A model generated the notes under the pieces. The model saw only the letters and a list, made by a program, of their open reading frames with translations, did not search any database and was not told where the DNA came from. The position numbers and the translations under genes were made by a program. DNA of 64,000 bases from Pseudomonas gingeri (GTDB lineage: Bacteria; Pseudomonadota; Gammaproteobacteria; Pseudomonadales; Pseudomonadaceae): assembly GCF_013385635.1 (NCBI RefSeq), contig NZ_JACAPR010000006.1, forward strand, positions 124,001 to 188,000, given 5' to 3'. Positions 29,617 to 38,813 of the stretch are shown here, in pieces. The first letter of the stretch is position 1. Every line of letters starts with the position of its first letter.

Positions 29617-29907
29617 ATGACTAGATGGCTGCTCGTTGTCGGTGTCTTGATGCCGCTTTACGGCGCTCAGGCTACACAGGATCCGGAAGCCGTGTACAAC
29701 CGTGTTTGCAGCGCCTGTCATGCCGGACAGTTGCCGATGGCCCCGCAGAAGGGCGATCAGGCCGCCTGGAAGCCAAGAATGGCCCAAGGCATGGATGTGC
29801 TGGTGCAACACGTGACTCAGGGTTTCAAGGCGATGCCGCCGCGTGGTTTGTGCATGGACTGCAGTGCCGAGGATTACCGAAGCATCATCCACTGGATGAG
29901 CGAGTAA
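29617..29907 (+). CDS. cytochrome c5-like monoheme protein
   Basis: A 96-residue periplasmic electron carrier: signal peptide about 1-20, heme-binding CSACH (Cys31, Cys34, His35), distal Met in KAMPPRG, then an extra Cys pair CMDC as in the c5 family, which bonds near the C-terminus. Located directly before the c4 gene (45-base gap) and probably transcribed with it. Could pass electrons to the oxidases. Confidence 0.92.
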   Translation: MTRWLLVVGVLMPLYGAQATQDPEAVYNRVCSACHAGQLPMAPQKGDQAAWKPRMAQGMDVLVQHVTQGFKAMPPRGLCMDCSAEDYRSIIHWMSE

Positions 29908-29952
29908 GCCCGGTCCATAACTCTTAACCCTTAGCCGTAGTTGGATTAGCTG

Positions 29953-30558
29953 ATGAACAAATTGATCGTGAGTCTGCTGTTGACCCTGGGGATCACCGGC
30001 CTCGCCCATGCCGCAGGCGACGCCGCTGCCGGTCAGGCAAAAACCGCTGTGTGTGGTGCCTGCCATGGTCCTGATGGCAACAGCCTGGCGCCCAACTTTC
30101 CAAAACTGGCGGGCCAGGGTGAGCGTTACCTGGACAAGCAGATGCACGACATTAAGTCGGGCAAGCGCACCGTCCTGGAGATGACCGGCCTGCTGACCAA
30201 CCTCAGTGACCAGGACATTGCCGACATCGCCGCCTACTTCTCCAGCCAGAAAGGCAGCGTCGGTGCCGCCGATCCGAAGGTCGTGGCTCGCGGCGAGGCG
30301 TTGTTCCGTGGCGGTAACCTGGCCGAGGGCATGCCGTCCTGCACCGGTTGCCACTCGCCCAACGGCGTGGGCAATGCTGCCGCCGGCTTCCCGCACCTGG
30401 GCGGACAGCACGCGCAATACGTCGCCAAGCAACTGACCGATTTCCGCGAAGGCGTGCGTACCAACGACGGCGATGCCAAGATCATGCAGAGCATTGCCGC
30501 GAAGCTGAGCAACAAGGATATCGAGGCCGTCTCCAGCTATGTGCAGGGCCTGCACTGA
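29953..30558 (+). CDS. cc4: diheme cytochrome c4
   Basis: Two fused class I cytochrome c domains, 201 residues, after a signal peptide of about 20 residues. Heme sites CGACH (Cys34, Cys37, His38) and CTGCH (Cys130, Cys133, His134). Cytochromes c4 feed cytochrome oxidases, including the cbb3 type. Followed by a clear terminator at 30636-30663. Confidence 0.95.
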   Translation: MNKLIVSLLLTLGITGLAHAAGDAAAGQAKTAVCGACHGPDGNSLAPNFPKLAGQGERYLDKQMHDIKSGKRTVLEMTGLLTNLSDQDIADIAAYFSSQKGSVGAADPKVVARGEALFRGGNLAEGMPSCTGCHSPNGVGNAAAGFPHLGGQHAQYVAKQLTDFREGVRTNDGDAKIMQSIAAKLSNKDIEAVSSYVQGLH

Positions 30559-30635
30559 GGTGCAATCGGACGAGCGGGTGAAAGAGGCAAACCTTTCCCC
30601 GCGTTAATGATCGATTAATCCTTCGCTGCAACGAT

Positions 30636-30663
30636 AAAAGGGTGGCCTTGGCCGCCCTTTTTT
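30636..30663 (+). terminator. Rho-independent terminator after cytochrome c4
   Basis: AAAAGGGTGGCC-TT-GGCCGCCC followed by seven T: a GC stem with a tight loop and T tract. Confidence 0.9.
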
Positions 30664-30686
30664 GTGGCCGCTGCCGTTACACTAAC

Positions 30687-30714
30687 GAACTAAGAGCCCG
30701 CTCGGTCTGTCTGA
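30687..30714 (+). promoter_or_regulatory. AlgU (sigma22)-type promoter for dsbA
   Basis: GAACTA, 17 bases, TCTGA: nearly the full AlgU consensus and the same -35 as the ErsA-like promoter. Predicted start about 30720, giving a 40-base leader to the dsbA ATG. DsbA of mucoid P. aeruginosa is known to be AlgU-dependent, in agreement. Confidence 0.72.
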
Positions 30715-30761
30715 AATACAGGTCGCGACGGAAGCGACGTCTTAATGTCCAGGAGTAAAGC

Positions 30762-31412
30762 ATGCGTAATCTGATCCTCAGCGCCGCACTCGTCACCGCC
30801 AGCCTGTTCGGCATGACGGCCCAGGCAGCCGACGTACCGTTGAAACCCGGTGAGACCTATGTGGAGCTGAAGAACCCGGTGCCGATTTCGGAGCCCGGCA
30901 AGATCGAAGTGGTCGAGCTGTTCTGGTACGGCTGCCCGCATTGCTACGCTTTTGAACCGACCATCAATCCATGGGTCGAGAAGCTGCCGGCGGACGTGCA
31001 CTTCGTGCGCATCCCCGCCATGTTCGGCGGCCCGTGGAATGCCCACGGCCAGCTGTTCCTGACCCTGGAAGCCATGGGTGTCGAGCACAAGGTGCATGCC
31101 GCGGTTTTCAACGCCATCCAGAAAGAGCACAAGAAGCTGCTCGACCCTGCGGAAATGGCCGATTTCGTCGCCACCCAGGGCGTGGACAAGGACAAGTTCC
31201 TGGCCACCTTCAACTCCTTCGCCATCAAGGGCAAGATCGTCCAGGTCACCGAACTGGCCAAGAAGTATGAAGTCAGCGGCGTACCGACCATGATCGTCAA
31301 CGGCAAGTACCGCTTCGACCTCGGCACCGCTGGTGGTCCGGAAGCCGCGCTGAACGTGGCCGATCAGCTGATCGCCAAAGAGCGGGCGGCCGGCGCGACA
31401 GCCGCCAAGTAA
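30762..31412 (+). CDS. dsbA: thiol:disulfide interchange protein DsbA
   Basis: Periplasmic oxidase that puts disulfide bonds into exported proteins, 216 residues. Signal peptide about 1-22 (GMTAQAAD), active site CPHC (Cys58, Cys61) in FWYGCPHCYAFEP, and the cis-proline loop VSGVPTM. AGGAG lies seven bases before the ATG. An AlgU-type promoter is seen upstream; the nuclease-fold gene follows 11 bases after. Confidence 0.96.
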   Translation: MRNLILSAALVTASLFGMTAQAADVPLKPGETYVELKNPVPISEPGKIEVVELFWYGCPHCYAFEPTINPWVEKLPADVHFVRIPAMFGGPWNAHGQLFLTLEAMGVEHKVHAAVFNAIQKEHKKLLDPAEMADFVATQGVDKDKFLATFNSFAIKGKIVQVTELAKKYEVSGVPTMIVNGKYRFDLGTAGGPEAALNVADQLIAKERAAGATAAK

Positions 31413-31423
31413 GGCGCCCGGCC

Positions 31424-32281
31424 ATGGCTCGCTGGGGTTCGGAACGCATCGTTGGCCTGCATGAGCCGAAGGTCAACGAACACCATCTGGAAGCCAGCGG
31501 CCTGCCGGCGGACAACCGCCTGAGGCTGCTCAGTTTCAATATCCAGGTCGGTATCAGTACCCAGCGTTACCGGCATTACCTGACCCGTGGTTGGCAGCAC
31601 CTGCTGCCGCACCCCGGGCGGGCCGACAATCTGCAGAAGATCGGCGGCCTGCTCGGCGATTTCGACTTGGTGGCCTTGCAGGAAGCCGATGGCGGCAGCC
31701 TGCGTTCGGGCTACATCAACCAGGTCGAGCACCTGGCCCAGCTCGGGGCCTTTCCCTACTGGTACCAGCAGCTCAATCGCAATCTCGGCCGCCTGGCCCA
31801 GCACAGCAACGGCGTGCTCAGCCGCCTGCGCCCCTGGGCGATCGAGGATCACCCGCTGCCCGGTCCTGCCGGTCGCGGGGCCATCCTCGTGCGTTTCGGC
31901 GAAGGTCCGGACGCGCTGGTGGTGGTCATGATGCACCTGGCGCTGGGCGCCCGTACGCGGACCCGGCAACTGGCGTATATCCGCGAGCTGATCGGCGGCT
32001 TCAGGCACCAGGTGTTGATGGGCGACATGAACACCCACGCCAGTGACCTGCTGCAACACTCGCCCCTGCGTGACCTGGGGCTGATCGCACCACAGGTCGA
32101 GGCGACCTTTCCCAGTTGGCGCCCACAGCGCTGCCTTGATCATATTTTGCTCAGTCCTACCCTGACCCTGGAGCGGGTCCAGGTCCTCGCCCAGCCGATT
32201 TCCGACCATTTACCGGTTGCCGTGGAAATTCGCCTGCCAGGTTCCATCGGTTCTGATACGTTGCCGGCCTTGAGTAGCTAA
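31424..32281 (+). CDS. endonuclease/exonuclease/phosphatase family protein
   Basis: A 285-residue protein of the EEP fold: LRLLSFNIQVG, LQEADGGS (catalytic Glu), MGDMNTHASDLLQ and the terminal SDHLPVAVE with its catalytic His. No signal peptide. It could act on nucleic acid or on a phosphoester; the substrate cannot be read from sequence. Close behind dsbA and 19 bases before the GGDEF gene, so likely one transcript. Confidence 0.88.
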   Translation: MARWGSERIVGLHEPKVNEHHLEASGLPADNRLRLLSFNIQVGISTQRYRHYLTRGWQHLLPHPGRADNLQKIGGLLGDFDLVALQEADGGSLRSGYINQVEHLAQLGAFPYWYQQLNRNLGRLAQHSNGVLSRLRPWAIEDHPLPGPAGRGAILVRFGEGPDALVVVMMHLALGARTRTRQLAYIRELIGGFRHQVLMGDMNTHASDLLQHSPLRDLGLIAPQVEATFPSWRPQRCLDHILLSPTLTLERVQVLAQPISDHLPVAVEIRLPGSIGSDTLPALSS

Positions 32282-32300
32282 ATCTCGCGGACGCCGTGCA

Positions 32301-34448
32301 ATGAGCAGCGAAGAAGCCCAGCGCTGGAAAGAGAAGTACCTTAAAAGCATCGAACAACAGGAAAAGCTCGAGCGTCGCTGGGATGCTCGCCTGGACTTGC
32401 TGCGCCGTGGGCTGGTGCGCAGCACCCTGGCGGCGGAAGGTACCGATCGCGCGGTCGACCAGTGCATGAAGGAAATGCGCGAGGTGGTGCGCACCGACGA
32501 CATGGACGGGCCCCTGGCGGCCTTGTTGCCACGCCTGGAAAAAGCCGTGCTCGATTCCGAGCAACGGCGTGAGACCCGTGTCGAACAGATCAGCAGCGCA
32601 TTGACGGCGCTGGTCACCCAGCTCCAGTCCCTGCCGCTGCCGCGAGAAGTGAGCAGGCCGCTGAAGAATTTCGCCAAGCAGCTCGATGGCCGGGTCGGCC
32701 AGGCCCGCGAGATTCCCTTGCTACTCAGCGAATTGAGCGGTTTGCAGGGCAAGGCCCTGACCCAGCTTGAACAGCCTGTCGGGCCGGAGCGTCCGGGATT
32801 GTTGCAGCGTTTGTTCGGGTCGAAAGAGACGGTGGAGCCGGCGACCGGCGTCGCACCGCTCCAGGCACAGGAAGTCGCCGCTACTGCGACCGCCGCGCCA
32901 GTGGCTTCGCCGCTGTCGGTCGAGCCTGCGGCGGCGCTTGATCGCACGCCACCCGCGCCCGAGCCTGTCATCCCAGCCGTTGCCGCCCCTGTGGCGGTCG
33001 CGCCCGTTACCGAGCCGCCCGCTCCCGCCGTCGCTGCTATCGAGCCAGAATCAGAGCACGAGACGGCGTTGCCGACGGCCCCCGCCGAGGTGGTCGCCTA
33101 CACGCCGCCGGTGGTGCTCTCCGAGGCGGCCGTTGCGCCTGCCAGCATGCCTGCGCCGGTGGTCAGCGATGTCGCGGTCGCGCCCGTGGTCGAGGCTGTC
33201 CCGGCAGCGCTGACGGAACCCGCGCCTGCCTCTGTTGCAAGCCCCGACCAGCCCGAAGCGGTCACACACGTGCCGCCCCCAGCGCTGGCATTTCTCGACA
33301 GCCTGCCATTGCCCTTGGTGATGGCCGAGGCCCTGGCGGCGGTCGATCCCGAGGACCCCGAACCGGATGTGCTCTACGCCCTGCCGGAATCGCCGGAGCC
33401 GTCCTACAGCTCCGTGGCCGAACACATTGAGTCCACCCTGCTCGGCCTGCTGGACGACCTGACGCTGCCCGAACGCCATCGCCCCCATGCCGAAGCCATG
33501 CGTCACCGCCTCGAACATGGGCTCAACTGGTACGAATTGCTGCCGATCCTCGACGATCTGGCAGTGCTGATGCTGGCGATCAACGACAGCGGGCAGCACG
33601 AGTTCGAGGTGTATCTCCAGCAGCTCAATGAGCGCCTGGAATCGTTCCAGACTCATCTCCAGGCGGCCAGCGAAGGCCACGCCGAAGGCCGCTCGGCGGC
33701 GAATGACCTGCACAGCCAGTTGCGCGAGCACGTCGGTGGCTTGCAGAGCAGTGTGCAGGACGCTGCTGACCTCGACAGCCTCAAGCATGTGCTGGAAAAC
33801 CGCCTCGAAGGCCTGCTGGGCACCATGGACCAGCATCAGCAGCAACGCGACTTGCGTGAACAGGAAGTCGCCGGCCGCCTGCAAAGCCTGGCCGAGCGTG
33901 TCGCGCACATGGAGCAGGAAGCCCAGGGTTATCGCGATCACCTCGAAGAACAACGGCAGAAGGCCCTGATCGATCCGCTCACCGGCTTGCCCAACCGCGC
34001 GGCCTGGAGCGAGCGCCTGGACCACGAAGTCGCGCAATGGCAGCAGCATGGCAATACCCTGCTGATCGCCATGCTCGACCTCGACCATTTCAAGCGGATC
34101 AACGACAACTACGGCCACCTGGCCGGCGACAAGGTGTTGAAGATCATCGCCAGCGTGTTGCGCAAGCGCCTGCGCCCCAGCGACTTCATCGCCCGTTTCG
34201 GCGGCGAGGAATTCGTTCTGCTGGTACCGGGCACGCCAGTGGCGGCGGGGCTCAAGCTCGCCGAAAGCCTGCGGGCGGCGATTGAAGCCTGCCCTTTCCA
34301 CTTCAAGGGCGAGCGCGTCACCATCACCGTGTCGATCGGAGTCTCGGCATTCAAGGCCGGCGAGCGCAGCGATCATGTGCTCAAGAGAGCCGATGAGGCG
34401 TTGTACCGGGCCAAGGATGCCGGGCGCAACCGGGTGGAAACGGGCTGA
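32301..34448 (+). CDS. dgcH: GGDEF diguanylate cyclase (DgcH-like)
   Basis: Makes cyclic di-GMP. 715 residues, no membrane segment. N-terminal helical region (1-165), an unusual low-complexity Pro/Ala/Val linker (about 180-335), a second helical and coiled-coil region (about 365-555) and a C-terminal GGDEF domain (about 555-715). The active motif is GGEEF near 634-638, and the inhibitory RxxD site is kept (RPSD five residues before). PA5487 (DgcH) is the positional match in P. aeruginosa; the symbol is by that synteny. Confidence 0.88.
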   Translation: MSSEEAQRWKEKYLKSIEQQEKLERRWDARLDLLRRGLVRSTLAAEGTDRAVDQCMKEMREVVRTDDMDGPLAALLPRLEKAVLDSEQRRETRVEQISSALTALVTQLQSLPLPREVSRPLKNFAKQLDGRVGQAREIPLLLSELSGLQGKALTQLEQPVGPERPGLLQRLFGSKETVEPATGVAPLQAQEVAATATAAPVASPLSVEPAAALDRTPPAPEPVIPAVAAPVAVAPVTEPPAPAVAAIEPESEHETALPTAPAEVVAYTPPVVLSEAAVAPASMPAPVVSDVAVAPVVEAVPAALTEPAPASVASPDQPEAVTHVPPPALAFLDSLPLPLVMAEALAAVDPEDPEPDVLYALPESPEPSYSSVAEHIESTLLGLLDDLTLPERHRPHAEAMRHRLEHGLNWYELLPILDDLAVLMLAINDSGQHEFEVYLQQLNERLESFQTHLQAASEGHAEGRSAANDLHSQLREHVGGLQSSVQDAADLDSLKHVLENRLEGLLGTMDQHQQQRDLREQEVAGRLQSLAERVAHMEQEAQGYRDHLEEQRQKALIDPLTGLPNRAAWSERLDHEVAQWQQHGNTLLIAMLDLDHFKRINDNYGHLAGDKVLKIIASVLRKRLRPSDFIARFGGEEFVLLVPGTPVAAGLKLAESLRAAIEACPFHFKGERVTITVSIGVSAFKAGERSDHVLKRADEALYRAKDAGRNRVETG

Positions 34449-34548
34449 ACGGGACCTGTCGTTTTGTGACAGAGTCTTGCTTTGGCCGGTGCCGGGGCCT
34501 GGCGTACGTTATGCTAGTGCGTTACTGCCCAGGCTTGTCATCTCTCTC

Positions 34549-35328
34549 ATGAAATTGCTCCCTCTCCTTTTCGCGGCCCTGGTGCTTGCGGGCTGCTCCA
34601 GCGGTCCACGCATCGACAGCAGCCACCCATCGGTCAATCACGATAATCGCGTGCAGTTCGTCGTCGTCCACTACACCTCGGCGAATATGGAAAACTCGTT
34701 GCGCCTGCTGACCCACGGCCAGGTCAGCAGTCATTACCTGATCGGCGACAACAATCCCGCGACCATCTACAAGCTGGTGGATGAAAGCCAGCGCGCCTGG
34801 CACGCCGGGGAAAGCGAGTGGCAGGGGCGTACCTGGCTCAACTCCAGCTCGATTGGCATCGAAATCGTCAACCCTGGGTTCCGCGACACCCCTGCCGGGC
34901 GCGTCTGGTACCCTTACAGCGAAGCCCAGGTGCAGGCCTTGATCGTCCTGCTCAAGGACATCGTCAAGCGCAACAATATCGAGCCGCGCCATGTGATCGG
35001 CCACAGCGATATCGCCCCCTTGCGCAAACAGGATCCGGGTCCGCTGTTCCCCTGGAAACGCCTGGCCGCCGAAGGCCTGGGGGTGTGGCCGGACGAACAG
35101 GCCGTGGCCCGCCAGCAGGAGGCCTACGCCTATCAGTTGCCGAGTGCGACCTGGTTCCAGCAGCAACTCCAGTACCTGGGTTACAGCACGCCGCAGACCG
35201 GCGAATGGGATGTGGCCACGCGGCATGTGCTCGCGGCGTTCCAGATGCACTTCCGTCCGGCACGTTTCGATGGCGTGGCCGATGTGCAGAGTGCGGCGAT
35301 CCTGCAGGTGCTCAACCGGTCAAAATAA
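34549..35328 (+). CDS. N-acetylmuramoyl-L-alanine amidase AmpDh2-like lipoprotein
   Basis: Cleaves the amide between MurNAc and the stem peptide at the cell envelope. 259 residues: lipobox ending at Cys16 (LVLAGCSS), amidase_2 domain with zinc His in VVVHYTS and HVIGHSDIAP, and a C-terminal peptidoglycan-binding domain (about 195-255; LGYSTPQTGEWDVATRHVLAAF). The ATG at 34549 gives the family length (AmpDh2, 259). Unlike cytosolic AmpD it is exported. Confidence 0.92.
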   Translation: MKLLPLLFAALVLAGCSSGPRIDSSHPSVNHDNRVQFVVVHYTSANMENSLRLLTHGQVSSHYLIGDNNPATIYKLVDESQRAWHAGESEWQGRTWLNSSSIGIEIVNPGFRDTPAGRVWYPYSEAQVQALIVLLKDIVKRNNIEPRHVIGHSDIAPLRKQDPGPLFPWKRLAAEGLGVWPDEQAVARQQEAYAYQLPSATWFQQQLQYLGYSTPQTGEWDVATRHVLAAFQMHFRPARFDGVADVQSAAILQVLNRSK

Positions 35329-35401
35329 CGTCACCGCCGGACGGTCAGCGCTATTTTGCCAATCAGTTGCTATAACTCATTGGTAATTCTTCGGATATTC
35401 C

Positions 35402-37021
35402 ATGATGCCGGCCGCTCGCGAGACGTTGCGCTCCTGGTTCCATCGTCCCTGGTCGCTGGCGTTGCTCGCGGCCCTGTTCAGTGCTGCCTTGCTGCTGAGC
35501 GGCAGCCTGGGCGTGGTGGTGCGCCAGGTCCGGCAGCATGAAAGCGAGCAGATGAATGCCCAGGGCCAGCGTTTCCTCGAACGCCTGGAGCAGCTTTTCG
35601 GCCAGTTGCGTGAAGGGCTCGATCTGCTCGAGGCCCAGCCCTTGCGTGATTGCGACGCGCAGATGATCGATACCCTGCAGCAATTGGGTTTCAGTTACCG
35701 GTTTATCTACGAAGCGTTCTACATCGATGCCGTCCAGTCCTGTTCCAACCGGCCCCGGCAGGACTCTCAGGTTTCCACGCGGGCGCCGGACATTCGCGGT
35801 CCGACCTACAGCTACTGGCTCAACACCTCGACCCAGCCCAACGACAACCTCGCGGCCCTGATGCTCGGGCGCGGCAACTTCCGCGTGTCGACCTCCCGCG
35901 GCCATCTGACCGATGTCGTCGAGCTGCCGCCCGGCGCCAGCCTGCTGGTGGTGGTCAATCACGGCAAGCGGGCGATTCCGGTCCTCGGTCCGATCCAGGA
36001 ATGGCCGCCCAAGGGCTGGACGAGCCAGGGTAATGACCCGCTGCTGATCACTGATCAGGAATTGATCTATCGCATGCCGACCCGCACCCCCGAGTATCAG
36101 TTGGTGATGGTGGCCCCGCGCAGCGCCATGCAGTTGCAGTTCAACCCGCTCTGGTGGTGGCTGCTGCCCGCCAGCCTGTTGATCGCGGCCTGTATCGGTG
36201 GCCTGACGCTGCAGTTCGCCCGGCAGCGGCAATCGCTCAATGGCGAGTTGCAGGGGGCGTTGCGCCGGGGTGAGCTGCAGGTGTTGTACCAGCCGATCTT
36301 CGAATTGAGCAGTCGCCATTGCGTCGGTGCCGAGGCGCTGATCCGCTGGCGTCGTCCGGACGGCACGCTGACCAGTCCGGACCTATTCATTCCCCTGGCG
36401 GAAGACACCGGGCAGATCCGCCAGATCACCGACTTTGTCCTGCAGCGCCTGCTGGAGCAGCTCGGGCCGGTGCTGCGGGCCAATCCGCAGCTGTATATCT
36501 CGGTCAACCTGGCGGCGTGCGATGTGATGGTCCCGCGTATCGGCGAAGTCATCGGCCGCCTGTTGCGGGCGCACAAGGTGGCGGCCAGCCAGATTGCCTT
36601 TGAAGTGACCGAGCGCGGCCTGATCGATGTGGTGGTGGCGCGGGACAACCTGCAGGCCTTGCGCGATGTCGGGCACCAGGTGCTGATCGACGACTTCGGT
36701 ACCGGTTACTGCAGCCTCGCCTACCTGCAGACGTTGCCGGTGGATTGCCTGAAGATCGACAAGGCGTTTATCGATGCCCTGGGACATGACGCCGCCAGCA
36801 GCGGTGTCGCGCCGCATATCATCCGCATGGCCCATGCCCTGCAGTTGCGGGTGATTGCCGAAGGCATCGAGTATGAGGCCCAGGCCATGCTGCTCAGTAG
36901 CGAAGGCGTCAACTACGGACAGGGCTGGCTGTTCGCCCAGGCGCTGACCGCGGTGCAGTTTATCGAGATGATCACCCGTGGCCGGCGCCTGACCGCAAGG
37001 CGCCTGGATGACGAGGCCTAG
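35402..37021 (+). CDS. CSS-motif/EAL cyclic-di-GMP phosphodiesterase
   Basis: 539 residues: membrane helix about 19-41, a periplasmic sensor with two Cys (Cys84 and Cys114, the second in QSCSN) as in CSS-motif proteins regulated by DsbA-dependent disulfides, a second helix about 255-277 (WWWLLPASLLIAACIGG), then an EAL domain. EAL is at about 310 (GAEALIRW), and IDDFGTGYCSL and KIDKAFID keep the metal-binding residues, so it should be active. Starts at tandem ATG codons. Convergent with kinB (3-base gap, no terminator seen). Confidence 0.93.
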   Translation: MMPAARETLRSWFHRPWSLALLAALFSAALLLSGSLGVVVRQVRQHESEQMNAQGQRFLERLEQLFGQLREGLDLLEAQPLRDCDAQMIDTLQQLGFSYRFIYEAFYIDAVQSCSNRPRQDSQVSTRAPDIRGPTYSYWLNTSTQPNDNLAALMLGRGNFRVSTSRGHLTDVVELPPGASLLVVVNHGKRAIPVLGPIQEWPPKGWTSQGNDPLLITDQELIYRMPTRTPEYQLVMVAPRSAMQLQFNPLWWWLLPASLLIAACIGGLTLQFARQRQSLNGELQGALRRGELQVLYQPIFELSSRHCVGAEALIRWRRPDGTLTSPDLFIPLAEDTGQIRQITDFVLQRLLEQLGPVLRANPQLYISVNLAACDVMVPRIGEVIGRLLRAHKVAASQIAFEVTERGLIDVVVARDNLQALRDVGHQVLIDDFGTGYCSLAYLQTLPVDCLKIDKAFIDALGHDAASSGVAPHIIRMAHALQLRVIAEGIEYEAQAMLLSSEGVNYGQGWLFAQALTAVQFIEMITRGRRLTARRLDDEA

Positions 37022-37024
37022 GGC

Positions 37025-38803
37025 CTAGAGCGGCAGCGCCATATAGAACTGGGTACCCTGCCCCGGTCTTGAGTAGACCCCCATGCGCCCGCCATGCAGT
37101 TGGACAATTTCCTTGCACAGCGCCAGGCCGAGACCGGCCCCGCCTTTCTTGCGTCCGACCTGGACGAAGGGTTCGAAGATCCGCCCCTGCTGGCCGTAGG
37201 CGATACCTTCGCCGTTGTCTTCGACGCTGATGATCACCCGCTCGCCATGTCGCCGCGCCTGCAGGCGGATCTGCCCGCCCTCGGCGGTGTGGCGCAGGGC
37301 GTTGTCCAGCAGGTTGTCGATCACCCGATCGAGTTGCGGGTGGTCGGCATGCAGGCGTGGCAGCGGCGGCTGGACTTCGATCTGCAGGTCGATACCCTGG
37401 CCGAGGGCCTGGTCGGCAAAGCGCTCGCGGGCTTTTTCCAGCAGCTCCTCGATATCGCAGGGCGTCAGCGTGAGCTTTTGCAGGCCATTCTGGTAACGCG
37501 AGAAATTCAGCAGGTCATTGATCAGTTGCATCAGCCGCTGCATTTCTTCGTTGACCGTGTTCAGCAGGTCCGCTTCCCGCGACTCGCTGTCGAAATGCAC
37601 GCGCTCCTGCAACAGACCGAAAGCCATGTGCATGCCGGTCACGGGGGTGCGCAGTTCGTGGGAGGCGCGCAGGACGAACTCGCTGCGCACGCGCTCGAAG
37701 GCTCGCTGCTCGGTGACGTCGTGCAGCACCATCACCGCGCCGAGGATATGGCCCTGAGGATGGCTGACCGGCGTCAGGCTGTAGGTCAGCAGGCGGGACT
37801 CGCCTTCGACCTCGACTTCGAGGTCTTCCGGTGCCCGTTCCAGGCTGCCGCCGCGCAGGATCAGGCTCAGTTGTTCGTCCAGCTCCGGCCGCCCGAGGGC
37901 TTCGCCCAGGCCCTGGCCGAGACGTTCGGCGTCCCAGCCCAACTGGCGCTGGGCCACTGGATTGAGGTGTTCCAGGTGACCCTGACGATCGATCATCAGC
38001 AACCCGTCGTCGATGCTGTCGAGCACCGACTGCAAGCGCTGCTGGCCGGCCAGCAGTTCATCGATATTGGTCGCCTGATGCTGGCGCAGGGCCTCGGCCA
38101 TGAGGCCGAAGCGTCGGGTCAGCTGGTTCATTTCATCGGCTGAAGAGATCGGCAGGGTGACTTCGAAATTGCCCTGGCCGATATGGTCCGCCGCCTTGGC
38201 CAGTGCCTCGATCGGTGCACCGAAACGCTGGGCGATACCGTGGGCGGTGATAAAGCCGATGATCAGTACCGCCAACCCGACAACCCCCAAGAGGCCGGCG
38301 ATCAGCAGGGCGCGGTTGCGGGCGTCGCTTTGCGTGGAACTGATATTGCCCAGGGCCTGCTTGTGCTCGACGATCAGGCCGTTGCGCAGGGTGTTGAAGC
38401 TGGCGGTGAGTTCGTCGTTGCCGACCATCCCGCTGCGTGAGCGCTCGAAGACCTGCAGGAAGTTCTCGTAGTCGATCCGGGCCTGGGCGAAGCCGCCGCG
38501 TACATCGCTGTTCTGCTCATGGTCGATGCCTTCGCGCAGCAGCTCCAGGTAGTGCGTGCGCGAGGCCTGGAGGGCTGCCTGGTCGGGGTTCTCGCTGAGC
38601 ATGATGATCAACTGGTCGCCCAGGCTTTGGCGCAGCTTGAGGCCGAGGTCGAGGGTGATGAAGTTGTCGCTGACCAATGACTCCTGGTTCTTGGCCATCT
38701 GCATCACGCTGACCAGGCCCAACAGCAAGCCCAGCAGGGCCACGGTGATCAGTGCCGAAATGCTCAGGAACAAGCGGGTACGCAACTTCATCGCCAGCTT
38801 CAT
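37025..38803 (-). CDS. kinB: sensor histidine kinase/phosphatase KinB
   Basis: Membrane partner of AlgB, 592 residues: helix 1 about 12-32, periplasmic region, helix 2 about 165-190, HAMP about 190-245, PAS about 250-370, HisKA with HELRTP, and a HATPase with DNGEGI and GGAGLGLALC. In P. aeruginosa KinB acts mainly as a phosphatase of AlgB and holds back alginate production. Directly downstream of algB (10-base gap). The start at 38803 is chosen over 38791 because GAGG lies 8 bases upstream. Confidence 0.93.
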   Translation of the reverse strand: MKLAMKLRTRLFLSISALITVALLGLLLGLVSVMQMAKNQESLVSDNFITLDLGLKLRQSLGDQLIIMLSENPDQAALQASRTHYLELLREGIDHEQNSDVRGGFAQARIDYENFLQVFERSRSGMVGNDELTASFNTLRNGLIVEHKQALGNISSTQSDARNRALLIAGLLGVVGLAVLIIGFITAHGIAQRFGAPIEALAKAADHIGQGNFEVTLPISSADEMNQLTRRFGLMAEALRQHQATNIDELLAGQQRLQSVLDSIDDGLLMIDRQGHLEHLNPVAQRQLGWDAERLGQGLGEALGRPELDEQLSLILRGGSLERAPEDLEVEVEGESRLLTYSLTPVSHPQGHILGAVMVLHDVTEQRAFERVRSEFVLRASHELRTPVTGMHMAFGLLQERVHFDSESREADLLNTVNEEMQRLMQLINDLLNFSRYQNGLQKLTLTPCDIEELLEKARERFADQALGQGIDLQIEVQPPLPRLHADHPQLDRVIDNLLDNALRHTAEGGQIRLQARRHGERVIISVEDNGEGIAYGQQGRIFEPFVQVGRKKGGAGLGLALCKEIVQLHGGRMGVYSRPGQGTQFYMALPL

Positions 38804-38813
38804 GAGGCGCGCC

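Noticed and set aside
28783..30555. A 590-codon minus-strand open frame covering engB and the region antisense to the two cytochrome genes
   Set aside because: Only the lower part (to 29427) is EngB-like. The rest is antisense to genes with clear CXXCH motifs and shows the usual shadow of GC-rich coding DNA.
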